The notes beneath the pieces are model-generated. The model did not search any database and was not told the DNA's origin. It saw only the letters and a list, made by a program, of their open reading frames with translations. Made by a program: the position numbers and the translations under genes. This document shows, piece after piece, positions 38,565 to 48,214 of a stretch of 64,000 bases of DNA; the stretch's first letter is position 1; each line of letters starts with the position of its first letter. Origin of the DNA: Thermus islandicus DSM 21543 (GTDB lineage: Bacteria > Deinococcota > Deinococci > Deinococcales > Thermaceae); NCBI RefSeq assembly GCF_000421625.1, contig NZ_ATXJ01000008.1:20718-84717 (forward strand), in the 5' to 3' direction.

Positions 38565-38589
38565 CAACCAGCCTTCCCCCCGGTACCAT
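38561..38589 (+). promoter_or_regulatory. tRNA-Ala promoter
   Basis: TTGACA (38561-38566), a 17-bp spacer and TACCAT (38584-38589) lie 11 nt before the tRNA. The -35 box contains the secG stop codon. Confidence 0.8.
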
Positions 38590-38600
38590 AGGCGTTGCCT

Positions 38601-38676
38601 GGGGCCGTGGCGCAGTTGGGAGCGCGCCTCAATGGCATTGAGGAGGTCAGGGGTTCGAATCCCCTCGGCTCCACCA
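38601..38676 (+). tRNA. tRNA-Ala (GGC)
   Basis: The full cloverleaf can be folded by eye. Acceptor GGGGCCG pairs with CGGCTCC (one G-U). The anticodon stem CCTCA/TGAGG encloses loop ATGGCAT with anticodon GGC at 38634-38636. The T loop is GGTTCGAATCC. CCA is encoded (38674-38676). 76 nt, reading GCC codons. Confidence 0.97.
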
Positions 38677-38678
38677 GG

Positions 38679-38702
38679 AAAGCCCCCCGCAAGGGGGGCT
38701 TT
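38679..38702 (+). terminator. Terminator after tRNA-Ala
   Basis: A 10-bp stem AAAGCCCCCC / GGGGGGCTTT with a GCAA tetraloop, starting 2 nt after the encoded CCA. Confidence 0.85.
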
Positions 38703-38705
38703 GGC

Positions 38706-38734
38706 TTGCAGGAAGCCTAGGGCTTGGGTATAGT
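38706..38734 (+). promoter_or_regulatory. Promoter of the rplU-rpmA-obg operon
   Basis: TTGCAG (38706-38711), 17-bp spacer, TATAGT (38729-38734). It leaves a leader of about 35 nt before rplU. Confidence 0.7.
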
Positions 38735-38774
38735 GGAAGACCGGTGGGCCCGGAAGAGGCCCGAAGGGGAAGCC

Positions 38775-39080
38775 ATGTTTGCGATCATCCAGAGCGGCGG
38801 AAAGCAGTACCGGGTGGAGCCTGGCCAGAGGCTTAAGGTGGAGAGGCTGGACCTCGAGCCCGGAAGCCAGCTTGCGCTCCCCGTCCTCCTCCTCGGGGGG
38901 GAGAAGGCGGCCGTTGGGGCCCCGGTGGTGGAGGGGGCCCAGGTGGTGGCTGAGGTTTTAGGCCACGGCAAGGGCGAGAAGATCACCGTCTCCAAGTTCA
39001 AGGCCAAGGTGCAGTACCGCAGGAAGCGGGGGCACCGCCAGCCTTACACCGAGATCCTCATCAAGGAGATCCGGGGGTAA
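38775..39080 (+). CDS. rplU: 50S ribosomal protein L21
   Basis: Large-subunit ribosomal protein, 101 residues. It has MFAIIQSGGKQYRVEPGQRL at the start, the L21 signature KFKAKVQYRRKRGHRQPYTE near the end, and an IKEIRG tail. AAGGGGAAG is upstream. First gene of a seven-gene run; rpmA follows after 3 nt. Confidence 0.97.
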   Translation: MFAIIQSGGKQYRVEPGQRLKVERLDLEPGSQLALPVLLLGGEKAAVGAPVVEGAQVVAEVLGHGKGEKITVSKFKAKVQYRRKRGHRQPYTEILIKEIRG

Positions 39081-39083
39081 GCC

Positions 39084-39341
39084 ATGGCGCACAAAAAGGG
39101 ACTGGGTTCCACTAAGAACGGCCGCGACTCCCAGGCCAAGCGCCTAGGGGTGAAGCGTTACGGCGGCCAGGTGGTGCGGGCGGGCCACATTCTGGTGCGG
39201 CAGCGGGGCACCCGGTTCAAGCCGGGGAAGAACGTGGGCATGGGCCGGGACTTCACCCTCTTCGCCCTGGTGGACGGGGTGGTGGAGTTCCAGGACAAGG
39301 GGCGGCTGGGCCGCTACGTGCACGTGCGCCCCTTGGCCTGA
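39084..39341 (+). CDS. rpmA: 50S ribosomal protein L27
   Basis: Large-subunit protein reaching the peptidyl-transferase centre. 85 residues starting [20 protein letters not shown], with the signature [15 protein letters not shown]. The N-terminus begins directly with AHKKG, so no cleavable Firmicutes-type extension is present. Confidence 0.98.
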   Translation: MAHKKGLGSTKNGRDSQAKRLGVKRYGGQVVRAGHILVRQRGTRFKPGKNVGMGRDFTLFALVDGVVEFQDKGRLGRYVHVRPLA

Positions 39342-39352
39342 GGCGTAGCCTG

Positions 39353-40603
<1,251 letters not shown>

Positions 40604-41164
40604 GTGCGCATCGGCCTCTTTGGCGGCAGCTTTGACCCCATCCACCTGGGCCATCTGATCGCCGCCAGCGAGGCCGCGGAGGCTTTGGGTTTGGACCGGG
40701 TCCTCTTCGTGGTGGCCGCCCGCCCCCCCCACAAGACCCCGGTGGCCCCGCCCGAGGCCCGCTACGAGATGGTCCTCCTGGCCACGGCCGAGGAGAGGCG
40801 CTTTTCGGCCTCGAGGTTGGAGCTGGACCGCCCGGGGCCCAGCTACACCGTGGACACCCTGGAGGAGGCCCGGAGGCTTTTCCCGGGGGACGAGCTTTTC
40901 TTCATCACCGGGGCCGACGCCTACCGGGACGTGCTCACCTGGAAGGAGGGGCGGAGGCTGCCCGAGCTCGCCACCCTGGTGGCCGTGGCCCGTCCCGGCT
41001 ACGCCCTGGAGGCCATGCCCCTGCCCGTGGTGCCCCTGTACGTCCCCGAGGTGGGCATCTCCAGCACGGAGGTGCGCCGGCGGGTCCGCGAGGGGCGGAG
41101 CCTGCGCTACTGGGTCCCCCGCCCCGTGGAGGTGTACCTTGAAAAGCACGGCCTCTACCGCTGA
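40604..41164 (+). CDS. nadD: Nicotinate-nucleotide adenylyltransferase
   Basis: Adenylates nicotinate mononucleotide in NAD synthesis. 186 residues with [17 protein letters not shown] at the N-terminus (HxGH nucleotidyltransferase motif) and the C-terminal [13 protein letters not shown] motif. It starts at a GTG immediately after the obg stop and overlaps yqeK by 26 nt. Confidence 0.96.
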   Translation: MRIGLFGGSFDPIHLGHLIAASEAAEALGLDRVLFVVAARPPHKTPVAPPEARYEMVLLATAEERRFSASRLELDRPGPSYTVDTLEEARRLFPGDELFFITGADAYRDVLTWKEGRRLPELATLVAVARPGYALEAMPLPVVPLYVPEVGISSTEVRRRVREGRSLRYWVPRPVEVYLEKHGLYR

Positions 41165-41696
41165 GCTTCTGGAGAGGGTGAGGGCCCGGGTGCGCCCCGA
41201 GCGCTTAGAGCACATCCTGCGGGTGGCCGCCCTGGCCCGGGAGATCGCCCTGAGGAACGGCCTGGACGGGGACCGGGCTTACCTGGCTGGCCTTCTCCAC
41301 GATGCCGCCCGCGACCTGCCCCCAGAGGAACTGCTCTCCCTGGCTCCCCCGGAGAACGAGGTGGAAAGGGCCCACCCCCTTTCCCTCCACGGCCGGGCCG
41401 CCCGCCGCCTGGCGGAGGCCTGGGGGGTGGAGGACCGGGAGGTCCTGGAGGCCATAGAGGGCCACGTCTACGGGGTGGATCCCAGCAACGGCATCGGCAT
41501 GGCCCTGTACGTGGCCGACGTCTCCGAGCCCGGGCGGGGGGTGAACGGGGAGATCCGGGAGCTGGCCCTGGCGGGCAGGCTCCTCGAGGCCTACCGCCTA
41601 GCGGTGCAGAACAAGGTGGACTACCTGGCCGCCAAGGGCATCCCCGTCCATCCCCGGACCCTGGCGGTGTACCATGCCCTCTTGGGTGCGCCCTAG
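41139..41696 (+). CDS. yqeK: YqeK-type HD-domain phosphohydrolase
   Basis: Probable symmetrical Ap4A hydrolase of the YqeK family. 185 residues with HILRVAALAREIA and GLLHDAARDLP (HD metal site), HPLSLHGRAARRLAE and HVYGVDPSNGIGMALYVADVS. TTG start at 41139, supported by GGAGGTG 4 nt upstream and lying within nadD. nadD-yqeK-rsfS is a conserved order in many bacteria. Confidence 0.88.
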   Translation: MKSTASTAELLERVRARVRPERLEHILRVAALAREIALRNGLDGDRAYLAGLLHDAARDLPPEELLSLAPPENEVERAHPLSLHGRAARRLAEAWGVEDREVLEAIEGHVYGVDPSNGIGMALYVADVSEPGRGVNGEIRELALAGRLLEAYRLAVQNKVDYLAAKGIPVHPRTLAVYHALLGAP

Positions 41697-42780
41697 GCTT
41701 TCCTTCCTCCTCTTGGGCCTGGCCCTCCTGGCCCTAGGCGGGGTGCTCTCCCTGCCCCGGGCCTCCGGGGAGGGGCTTCGGCCCAAGCGGGCGGGGTCCT
41801 TGCCGGAGATGGGGCTGGTGGTGGCGGCGAGGGACGTGGAGTACTGCGGCTACCACACCCCTTGCGGCCCGGGAAGCCGCACCGACACCATCTTCTACCT
41901 GCGCCTCGAGGGGGGGGAGGTGAAGGGGGTGGCCATCCCCCGGGACCTCTTTAGCCCCGTGGCGGGGGGGAAGATCAACGCCGCCTACGGCCGGGGTGGG
42001 CCGGAGCTTTTGAAGCGGGCGGTGGAGGAGGCCACGGGCCTGGTGGCGGAGCGCCACCTCATCCTCACCCTAAAGAGCGTGGCCCGGGTGGTGGACGCCG
42101 TGGGGGGGGTGGAGGTGGTCCTGGAGAGGCCCATGCGCTACACCGACACCGCCGCCCGCCTCTTCATTGACTTCCCGGCGGGCCGCCTCCACCTGGGGGG
42201 GGAGGACGCCGTCAAGTACATGCGCTTCCGCCACGAGGCCCTGGGGGACTATGCCCGCTTGGACCGCATCAAGGAGGTGCTGGGTCAGGTGCTCAGGAAG
42301 GCGCAAAACCCCGCCACCTGGCCCGCCCTGACCCGGGCCTTGGGCGAGGTCTGGCGGGAGCTGGACACGGACCTCGCCCTGGAAGAGCTCCTCCCCCACC
42401 TGCCCGCGGTGCGGGGCCTCAGGCTTTCCCTGGCCACGCTCCCCGTGCGCGAGGGGCCGGGCACCTTTCTCTACGTGGACGAGGAGGCCAAGGCGCGCTT
42501 CCTTGCCGCCTTCTTCGGGGCCGCGCCTTCCTCCTCCCCGCCGCAGGTGGCCGTGCGCCTAAAGGGGTTGCCCGAGCTTCTCCCTTGGGCCGAGGCCTTC
42601 CTGGCCCGGGAAGGGGTGCGGGCCGAGGTGGAGGCGGCGGAGGTGGCGAAGAGCGCCGTCTACACCCAAGACCCCGAGGCCGGGGCCTATTTCGCCGACC
42701 TGTTCCACCTGCCCCTCTTGGCTCCCCACCGGCCCCTGGAGGGCGTGGTGGTGGAGCTGGGCCGGGACCTGCTACAATGA
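41674..42780 (+). CDS. LytR-CpsA-Psr (LCP) family protein
   Basis: Envelope protein of the family that transfers polyprenyl-linked glycans to the cell wall. 368 residues: N-terminal membrane anchor (about 9-30), LCP domain with SRTDTIFYLRL, VAIPRDLF, KINAAYGRGGPELLK and MRFRHEALGDYARLDRI, and a C-terminal LytR_C-like domain (about 285-365). The ATG overlaps yqeK by 23 nt. The last codons hold the rsfS -10 box. Confidence 0.88.
   Translation: MPSWVRPRLSFLLLGLALLALGGVLSLPRASGEGLRPKRAGSLPEMGLVVAARDVEYCGYHTPCGPGSRTDTIFYLRLEGGEVKGVAIPRDLFSPVAGGKINAAYGRGGPELLKRAVEEATGLVAERHLILTLKSVARVVDAVGGVEVVLERPMRYTDTAARLFIDFPAGRLHLGGEDAVKYMRFRHEALGDYARLDRIKEVLGQVLRKAQNPATWPALTRALGEVWRELDTDLALEELLPHLPAVRGLRLSLATLPVREGPGTFLYVDEEAKARFLAAFFGAAPSSSPPQVAVRLKGLPELLPWAEAFLAREGVRAEVEAAEVAKSAVYTQDPEAGAYFADLFHLPLLAPHRPLEGVVVELGRDLLQ
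42773..42778 (+). promoter_or_regulatory. -10 box for rsfS inside the LCP gene
   Basis: TACAAT overlaps the LCP stop codon and lies 9 nt before the rsfS ATG. It suggests a separate short-leader transcript. Confidence 0.5.
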
Positions 42781-42787
42781 GGCTTGG

Positions 42788-43129
42788 ATGGTGAAGACCA
42801 AGGAGGCGCTGGATCTGGTCGGGCGCATCAAGGATCTCCTCTGGGAAAAGAAGGCGGAAGGCGTGGTGGCCTTGGACCTGCGCAAGGTTTCGGAGAGCCT
42901 GGACTATTTCGTCCTGGCCAGCGCCACCAGCACGCCCCACCTGCAGGCCCTGGAGCGGCACGTGCAGGAGAAGCTGGAGGAGGAGGGCCTCCGCCCCCGG
43001 CCCACCGAGGGGCAGAGCCCCCGCTGGGTGGTCCTGGACTATGGGGAGGTGGTGGTCCACCTCATGACCCCGGAGGCCCGGGACTACTACGACCTCGAGG
43101 GCTTCTGGGCCGACGCCGACCGGATCTAA
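42788..43129 (+). CDS. rsfS: Ribosomal silencing factor
   Basis: Binds L14 and blocks subunit joining when nutrients are low. 113 residues with the family pattern ALDLRKVSESLDYFVLASATS, ALERHVQEKL, and WVVLDYGEVVVHLMTPEARDYYDLEGFW. Last gene of the rplU-to-rsfS run. Confidence 0.94.
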   Translation: MVKTKEALDLVGRIKDLLWEKKAEGVVALDLRKVSESLDYFVLASATSTPHLQALERHVQEKLEEEGLRPRPTEGQSPRWVVLDYGEVVVHLMTPEARDYYDLEGFWADADRI

Positions 43130-43181
43130 TGGAATGGCCTTTTGGGGCCCCCTCTGCGGCGGGGTACTTCGTCCGGGGGGT

Positions 43182-43463
43182 TCACCTTATCCGGGGCGGG
43201 GCCAGGGGCCCCAGGATGAAGCGCTGGAAGGCCAGGTAAAAGCCCAGGTACACAAGGAGCTGGAACCAGAAGCTCTCGGCCAGCCTGAGCCCCAGGGCGC
43301 CGAGCAGGAGGATCAGGGCCACGGCGCCCATCATCACCAAGGTGGTCCGCAGGAAGACCCCGGGGAAGTACCGGAGGGCCTCCCGAAAGGTCTTGGGCCG
43401 CTTGGCCTCCCACTCCTTCAGGGCCTTCTTCTTAAGCTTCTCCTCGCGCTTCCTCTTGCCCAC
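43182..43463 (-). CDS. Small two-helix membrane protein, unknown
   Basis: 93 residues. The strongly basic N-terminus (KRKREEKLKKKALKEWEAKRPK) is cytoplasmic by the positive-inside rule. Two hydrophobic helices follow (about 40-60 and 66-84). No family is recognised. It starts at a GTG 6 nt after a TATACT that is nested in the panC promoter. Confidence 0.65.
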   Translation of the reverse strand: MGKRKREEKLKKKALKEWEAKRPKTFREALRYFPGVFLRTTLVMMGAVALILLLGALGLRLAESFWFQLLVYLGFYLAFQRFILGPLAPPRIR

Positions 43464-43469
43464 GGGGCA

Positions 43470-43477
43470 AGTATACT
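43470..43477. promoter_or_regulatory. Overlapping bidirectional -10 boxes (small membrane gene / panC)
   Basis: The 8-bp AGTATACT is self-complementary and gives TATACT on both strands. The minus-strand box is 6 nt from the GTG at 43463, and the plus-strand box is 7 nt from the panC GTG at 43485. Only one polymerase can open it at a time. Confidence 0.7.
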
Positions 43478-43484
43478 GGGCTCC

Positions 43485-44315
43485 GTGAGAACCGTGAGCA
43501 CTGCGGCCGAGCTCCGCCAGGCCCTACCCCGGGAGGGGGTGGGTTTCGTGCCCACCATGGGCTACCTGCACCGGGGGCACCTTGCCCTGGTGGAAAGGGC
43601 TCGCCGGGAAAATCCCTTTGTGGTGGTCTCCATCTTCGTCAACCCCCTGCAGTTTGGCCCCGGAGAGGACTACCACCGCTACCCCCGGGACCTTGCACGG
43701 GACCAGGCCCTCCTCGAGGCGGCCGGGGTAGACCTCCTCTTCGCCCCGGCGGTGGAGGAGATGTACCCCAAGGGGTTTGCGACCAAGGTGGCGGTGGAAG
43801 GCCCCCTCACCGCCCTCTGGGAGGGAGCGGTGCGCCCGGGCCACTTCCAGGGAGTGGCCACGGTGGTGGCCCGGCTTTTCCTCCTGGTCCGGCCGCAGAG
43901 GGCCTACTTTGGGGAGAAGGACTACCAGCAGCTCCTCGTGGTCCGCAAAATGGTGCAGGATTTAGGCTTTCCTCTGGAGGTGGTGGGGGTACCCACGGTG
44001 CGGGAGGAGGACGGCCTGGCCCTTTCCAGCCGCAACGTGTACCTCTCCCCGGAAACCCGGGGGAAGGCCCCGGTCCTCTACCGGGCCCTCCTCGCCATCC
44101 GCGAGGCGGCCCAGGGGGGCCGGGGGGTGGCCGAGGCCCTGGAGGCAGGGGAGGGGGTGCTGGCCGGGGTGCCCGAGTTCCGCCCCGATTACCTGGCCGT
44201 GGTGCACCCGGAGACCCTCCTGCCCCTGTCCCGCTGGGTTCCCGGGGCCAGGGCCTTGGTGGCCGGGCGTTTTCCCGAAGTGCGCCTCATAGATAACCTG
44301 GAGGTGTACCCGTGA
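43485..44315 (+). CDS. panC: Pantothenate synthetase
   Basis: Condenses pantoate and beta-alanine with ATP. 276 residues with VPTMGYLHRGHLALV (HIGH-like), NPLQFGPGEDYHRYPR, FGEKDYQQLLVV and GLALSSRNVYLSPE. Leaderless GTG start after TATACT; the frame stays open upstream but lies across the membrane-protein gene. It overlaps pilT by GTGA. Confidence 0.96.
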   Translation: MRTVSTAAELRQALPREGVGFVPTMGYLHRGHLALVERARRENPFVVVSIFVNPLQFGPGEDYHRYPRDLARDQALLEAAGVDLLFAPAVEEMYPKGFATKVAVEGPLTALWEGAVRPGHFQGVATVVARLFLLVRPQRAYFGEKDYQQLLVVRKMVQDLGFPLEVVGVPTVREEDGLALSSRNVYLSPETRGKAPVLYRALLAIREAAQGGRGVAEALEAGEGVLAGVPEFRPDYLAVVHPETLLPLSRWVPGARALVAGRFPEVRLIDNLEVYP

Positions 44316-45418
44316 GCGAGGCCTCCGCCGAAGGCAAGCAGAGCCTTTTAGAGATGCTGAGGGCCATGGTCCAGGCCCGGGCCTCGGACATCCACCTCCA
44401 GGCCGGAGCCCCGCCCACCATCCGGGTGGACGGGCGGCTTAAGCCCTTCGCCAGCCGCCCCCTCACCCCGAAGGACACCGAGGCCATCGTCCGCGCCCTC
44501 CTCACCCCGGAGCAGCAGGAGGAACTGGAGTACCGCAAGGAGATGGACTTCGCCTACACCCTCCCCGGGGTGGCCCGCTTCCGCTGCAACCTCCTGAGGC
44601 AGCGGGGGAGCTTCGGCCTGGTCATGCGCGTGGTCTCCGAAGTGATCCCGAGCTTTGAGGCCCTGGGCCTCCCCCGGGAGACCCTCGAGGGCCTGGCGGC
44701 CAAGGAGCGGGGCCTCGTCCTGGTCACCGGGCCCACAGGGAGCGGCAAGAGCACCACCCTAGCGGCCCTCATTGACCACATCAACCTGCACTACGCCAAG
44801 AACATCATCACCATTGAGGACCCCATTGAGTTCCTGCACCGGCACAAAAAGAGCTTGGTGGTCCAGCGAGAGGTGGGGCTGGACACGGACAGCTTCTACT
44901 CCGGCCTCAAGTACGCCCTGCGCCAGGACCCGGACGTGATCCTCATCGGGGAGATGCGGGACAGGGAAACGGTGGAGGCCGCCCTCATGGCCGCCCAGAC
45001 CGGCCACCTGGTCCTCTCCACCCTCCACACCCTGGACGCCTGGCGAACCATCAACCGCATCATTGAGTTCTTCCCCCTTCACGAACACCAGCAGGTACGC
45101 ACCCTCCTCGCCGAGTCCCTTCTTGGCATCCTCTCCCAGCGCCTCCTCCCCCGGGCGGACGGCGCAGGGAGGGTTTTGGCCCTCGAGGTCCTCATCGCCA
45201 CCCCCTATGTGCGGGAGCTCATCAAGGACGAGACCAAAACCCAGGAGATCAAGGGGGCCATGATGGAGGGAGGCCTCCACGGCATGCGCACCTTTGACCA
45301 GCACCTGGTGGAGCTCTACACGGAGGGCCTCATCTCCTTGGAGGACGCCCTCTCCGCGGCCACGAGCCCCCACGAGTTCCGGCTCCTCCTCACCAAGGCC
45401 ACGGGGCAGGCCCACTGA
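44312..45418 (+). CDS. pilT: Type IV pilus retraction ATPase
   Basis: Hexameric ATPase powering pilus retraction and twitching, linked to DNA uptake in Thermus. 368 residues with Walker A GPTGSGKSTTLAALI, the Asp box TIEDPIEFLH, Walker B DVILIGEMRDRETVEAAL, and the His box TGHLVLSTLHT. The C-terminal AIRNLIRE-like retraction motif is replaced by VRELIKDETKT. GTG start at 44312. Confidence 0.94.
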   Translation: MSEASAEGKQSLLEMLRAMVQARASDIHLQAGAPPTIRVDGRLKPFASRPLTPKDTEAIVRALLTPEQQEELEYRKEMDFAYTLPGVARFRCNLLRQRGSFGLVMRVVSEVIPSFEALGLPRETLEGLAAKERGLVLVTGPTGSGKSTTLAALIDHINLHYAKNIITIEDPIEFLHRHKKSLVVQREVGLDTDSFYSGLKYALRQDPDVILIGEMRDRETVEAALMAAQTGHLVLSTLHTLDAWRTINRIIEFFPLHEHQQVRTLLAESLLGILSQRLLPRADGAGRVLALEVLIATPYVRELIKDETKTQEIKGAMMEGGLHGMRTFDQHLVELYTEGLISLEDALSAATSPHEFRLLLTKATGQAH

Positions 45419-45441
45419 GTTTCCACGTTTCCAGGAGGGGG

Positions 45442-45447
45442 TATAAT
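45442..45447 (+). promoter_or_regulatory. -10 box of fba
   Basis: A perfect TATAAT, 17 nt before the fba ATG, with a GGAGG between them. The -35 region is weak. Confidence 0.6.
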
Positions 45448-45464
45448 CGGGGCCGGAGGCGGCT

Positions 45465-46382
45465 ATGTTGGCAACGGGTCTAGAGATCCTCAAAAAGGCG
45501 CGGGCTGAGGGGTACGGGGTAGGGGCCTTCAACGTGAACAACATGGAGTTTGTCCAGGCGGTCCTCGAGGCCGCCGAGGAGGAGCGAAGCCCCGTGATCC
45601 TGGCCCTCTCCGAGGGGGCGATGAAGTATGGGGGAAGGGCCCTCACCCGCATGGTCCTGGAGATGGCCAAGGAGGTGCGGGTGCCCGTGGCCGTCCATCT
45701 GGACCACGGCTCTAACTACGAGAGCGTCCTCAAGGCCCTGAGGGAGGGCTTCACCAGCGTGATGATTGACAAGTCCCACGCGGACTTTGAGACCAACGTC
45801 CGGGAGACCAAACGGGTGGTGGAGGCGGCCCACGCCGTGGGGGTCACGGTGGAGGCGGAGCTGGGGCGGCTCGCCGGCATAGAGGAGCACGTGGCCGTGG
45901 ACGAGAAGGACGCCCTCCTCACCAACCCGGAGGAGGCCCGGATCTTCATGGAGCGCACCGGGGCCGACTACCTGGCGGTGGCCATCGGCACGAGCCACGG
46001 GGCCTACAAGGGGAAGGGTAGGCCCTTCATTGACCTGCCCCGCTTGGAGAGGATCGCCGCGTTGGTGCCCGCTCCCTTGGTCCTCCATGGGGCGAGCGCC
46101 GTTCCCCCTGAGCTGGTGGAGCGCTTCCGGGCCTCGGGGGGGGAGATTGGGGAGGCCGTGGGCATCCACCCCGAGGACATCAGGAAGGCCATCTCCTTGG
46201 GCATCGCCAAGATCAACACCGACACCGACCTGCGCCTCGCCTTCACCGCCCTCATCCGCGAGACCCTGGGGAAAAGCCCCAAGGAGTTTGACCCGAGGAA
46301 GTACCTGGGCCCCGCCCGGGAGGCGGTGAAGGAGGTGGTGAAAAGCCGTATGGCCCTCTTCGGCTCCGCGGGGAAAGCTTAG
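45465..46382 (+). CDS. fba: Class II fructose-bisphosphate aldolase
   Basis: Zinc-dependent aldolase of glycolysis and gluconeogenesis. 305 residues with VGAFNVNNME, the zinc-site motif VAVHLDHGSNYE near residue 80, VEAELGRLAGIEE near 130, GTSHGAYKG near 178 and LHGASAVPPE near 207, plus the NTDTDLRLAFT signature. The stop is interlocked with the Uma2 gene stop in TTAG. Confidence 0.94.
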   Translation: MLATGLEILKKARAEGYGVGAFNVNNMEFVQAVLEAAEEERSPVILALSEGAMKYGGRALTRMVLEMAKEVRVPVAVHLDHGSNYESVLKALREGFTSVMIDKSHADFETNVRETKRVVEAAHAVGVTVEAELGRLAGIEEHVAVDEKDALLTNPEEARIFMERTGADYLAVAIGTSHGAYKGKGRPFIDLPRLERIAALVPAPLVLHGASAVPPELVERFRASGGEIGEAVGIHPEDIRKAISLGIAKINTDTDLRLAFTALIRETLGKSPKEFDPRKYLGPAREAVKEVVKSRMALFGSAGKA

Positions 46383-46897
46383 CTCCAGGGGATCCTCACC
46401 CCAGGGAAGGCCAGGGGCTCGGCTTCCTCCCCGGGGAGGAGGATGCGGTGCTCCGTGTACACCCCAGCCTTGGGGGTGCGGTAGACGTGGAGGCGGTTCC
46501 TCTGTAAGTCCAGGAGCCACACCTCGGGGATGCCCGCCTCGGCGTAGAGGGGAAGCTTTTGCCCTTGGTCGTGGTCCAGGCTGGTTTCCGCCACCTCCAG
46601 GAGGAGGAGGATGTCCTCGGGGGTAGGGAGGGTTTCGCCATAATCCCTGGGGCGGAGGAGGGCGAGGTCGGGCTGGGGCTCGGAGTGGGGGGGGAGGCGG
46701 ATGGGGTTCTGGGGCCAGACCACAGCCCGGTCCCCCAAGGCCTCCGTGAAAAGCCGGGTTAGACGGGCCACGCTCCAGGCATGCTTGGGGCCGATGGGGC
46801 TCATCCGGTAGACCTCCCCCTTTAGAAGCTCCACATTCCGTACCCCGCGGAAGCGCTCCTCGTACTCCTCTAGCCCGAACCGGTACCGGGTGGCCAC
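46379..46897 (-). CDS. Uma2 family (DUF820) endonuclease-like protein
   Basis: 172 residues with the PD-(D/E)xK-type core of the family: QPDLALLRPRDYG, LLLEVAETSLDHDQGQKLPLY and AGIPEVWLLDLQRNRLHVYR. Biological role unknown; such genes are numerous in Thermus and cyanobacteria. The GTG at 46897 is chosen because TACGCT (46904-46909 complement) is exactly 6 nt upstream; longer starts would be inside the promoter. Confidence 0.8.
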   Translation of the reverse strand: MATRYRFGLEEYEERFRGVRNVELLKGEVYRMSPIGPKHAWSVARLTRLFTEALGDRAVVWPQNPIRLPPHSEPQPDLALLRPRDYGETLPTPEDILLLLEVAETSLDHDQGQKLPLYAEAGIPEVWLLDLQRNRLHVYRTPKAGVYTEHRILLPGEEAEPLAFPGVRIPWS

Positions 46898-46903
46898 GCC
46901 CTT

Positions 46904-46913
46904 AGCGTAGCAT
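46904..46913. promoter_or_regulatory. Overlapping divergent -10 boxes (Uma2 / nucleoside phosphorylase)
   Basis: The minus-strand TACGCT (46904-46909) and plus-strand TAGCAT (46908-46913) share 2 bp. Each is 6 nt from its start codon (46897 and 46920). Confidence 0.6.
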
Positions 46914-46919
46914 GGGCCC

Positions 46920-48191
46920 ATGAACCCCGTGGCCTTCATCCGGGAGAAGCGGGACGGAGGGAAGCACCGCCGGGAGGACCTCGAGGCCTTCCTCCTCGGC
47001 TACCTCCGGGACGAGGTGGCGGACTACCAGGTGGCCGCCTGGCTCATGGCGGCCTTCCTCCAGGGCTTGGACCGGGAGGAGACCCTTTGGCTCACCGAGG
47101 CCATGGCCCGCTCGGGCAAGGTCCTGGACCTCTCCTCCCTCCCCCACCCCGTGGACAAGCACTCCTCCGGGGGCGTGGGGGACAAGGTAAGCCTGGTGGT
47201 GGGGCCCGTCCTGGCGGCCAGCGGCTGCACCTTCGCCAAGATGTCGGGTCGGGGCCTGGCCCACACCGGGGGGACCATTGACAAGCTGGAGTCGGTGCCG
47301 GGATGGCGGGGGGAGATGACGGAGGAGGAGTTTTTGGAAAGGGCCCGGAAGGTGGGCCTGGTCATCGCTGCCCAAAGCCCTGACCTCGCCCCCTTAGACG
47401 GCAAGCTCTATGCGCTTCGGGATGTGACCGCTACCGTGGAGAGCCTCCCCTTGATCGCCAGCTCCATCATGAGCAAAAAGCTCGCCGCCGGCGCCAGGAG
47501 CATCGTGTTGGACGTGAAGGTGGGCCGGGGAGCCTTCATGAAGACCCTGGAGGAGGCCCGCCTTTTGGCCGAGACCATGGTGCAGATTGGCCAAGGAGCC
47601 GGGCGGAAGGTGCGGGCGGTCCTCACCAGCATGGAAGCCCCCTTGGGCCGGGCGGTGGGCCATGCCATAGAGGTCCGGGAGGCCATAGAGACGCTCAAGG
47701 GGGAGGGGCCTGAGGATCTGGTGGAGGTGGCCCTTACCTTGGCGGAGGAAGGCCTTAGGCTGGAGGGGCTTGACCCTGCTTTGGCGCGGCGGGCCCTGGA
47801 AAGCGGGAAGGCCCTGGAAAGGTTTCGTGCCTTTTTGGAAGCCCAAGGAGGGGATGGGCGGGTAGTGGAGGACTTCTCCCTCCTCCCCCTGGCCGAGGAG
47901 CTTCCCCTGGTGGCTCAGGAGGCGGGGGTGGTGCAGGAGGTGGACGCCTACCGCGTAGGCCTCGCCCTATTGGCCCTAGGGGGTGGGCGGCGCAGGAAAG
48001 GGGAACCCATAGACCATGGGGTAGGGGTGTACCTTTTGAAAAAGCCTGGAGACCGGGTGGAGCAAGGAGAGCCCCTGGCCTTGGTGTACCATCGGAACCG
48101 AGGCCTCGAGGAAGCCCTCGCCCACCTCCGGTCCGCTTTTGGGCTGGGACCAGAGGCCCTTCCCCGACCCCTGGTCCTGGACCTGGTCTGA
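46920..48191 (+). CDS. deoA: Pyrimidine-nucleoside (thymidine) phosphorylase
   Basis: Phosphorolysis of uridine/thymidine in nucleoside salvage. 423 residues: glycosyltransferase family 3 helical domain ([21 protein letters not shown]), then [14 protein letters not shown] near residue 78, the signature [18 protein letters not shown] near 107, [18 protein letters not shown] near 183, and a C-terminal PYNP domain. The substrate choice between thymidine and uridine is not resolved. Leaderless ATG. Confidence 0.92.
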   Translation: MNPVAFIREKRDGGKHRREDLEAFLLGYLRDEVADYQVAAWLMAAFLQGLDREETLWLTEAMARSGKVLDLSSLPHPVDKHSSGGVGDKVSLVVGPVLAASGCTFAKMSGRGLAHTGGTIDKLESVPGWRGEMTEEEFLERARKVGLVIAAQSPDLAPLDGKLYALRDVTATVESLPLIASSIMSKKLAAGARSIVLDVKVGRGAFMKTLEEARLLAETMVQIGQGAGRKVRAVLTSMEAPLGRAVGHAIEVREAIETLKGEGPEDLVEVALTLAEEGLRLEGLDPALARRALESGKALERFRAFLEAQGGDGRVVEDFSLLPLAEELPLVAQEAGVVQEVDAYRVGLALLALGGGRRRKGEPIDHGVGVYLLKKPGDRVEQGEPLALVYHRNRGLEEALAHLRSAFGLGPEALPRPLVLDLV

Positions 48192-48200
48192 CCCCCTTGG

Positions 48201-48206
48201 TATACT
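48201..48206 (+). promoter_or_regulatory. -10 box of M23 peptidase gene
   Basis: TATACT, 8 nt before the ATG at 48215, in the short gap after deoA. Confidence 0.6.
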
Positions 48207-48214
48207 GCCCCCGG

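Noticed and set aside
38743..38832. Possible leader ORF before rplU starting at GTG 38743
   Set aside because: It overlaps deep into rplU in another frame and has no start signal; rplU has its own upstream purine-rich site.
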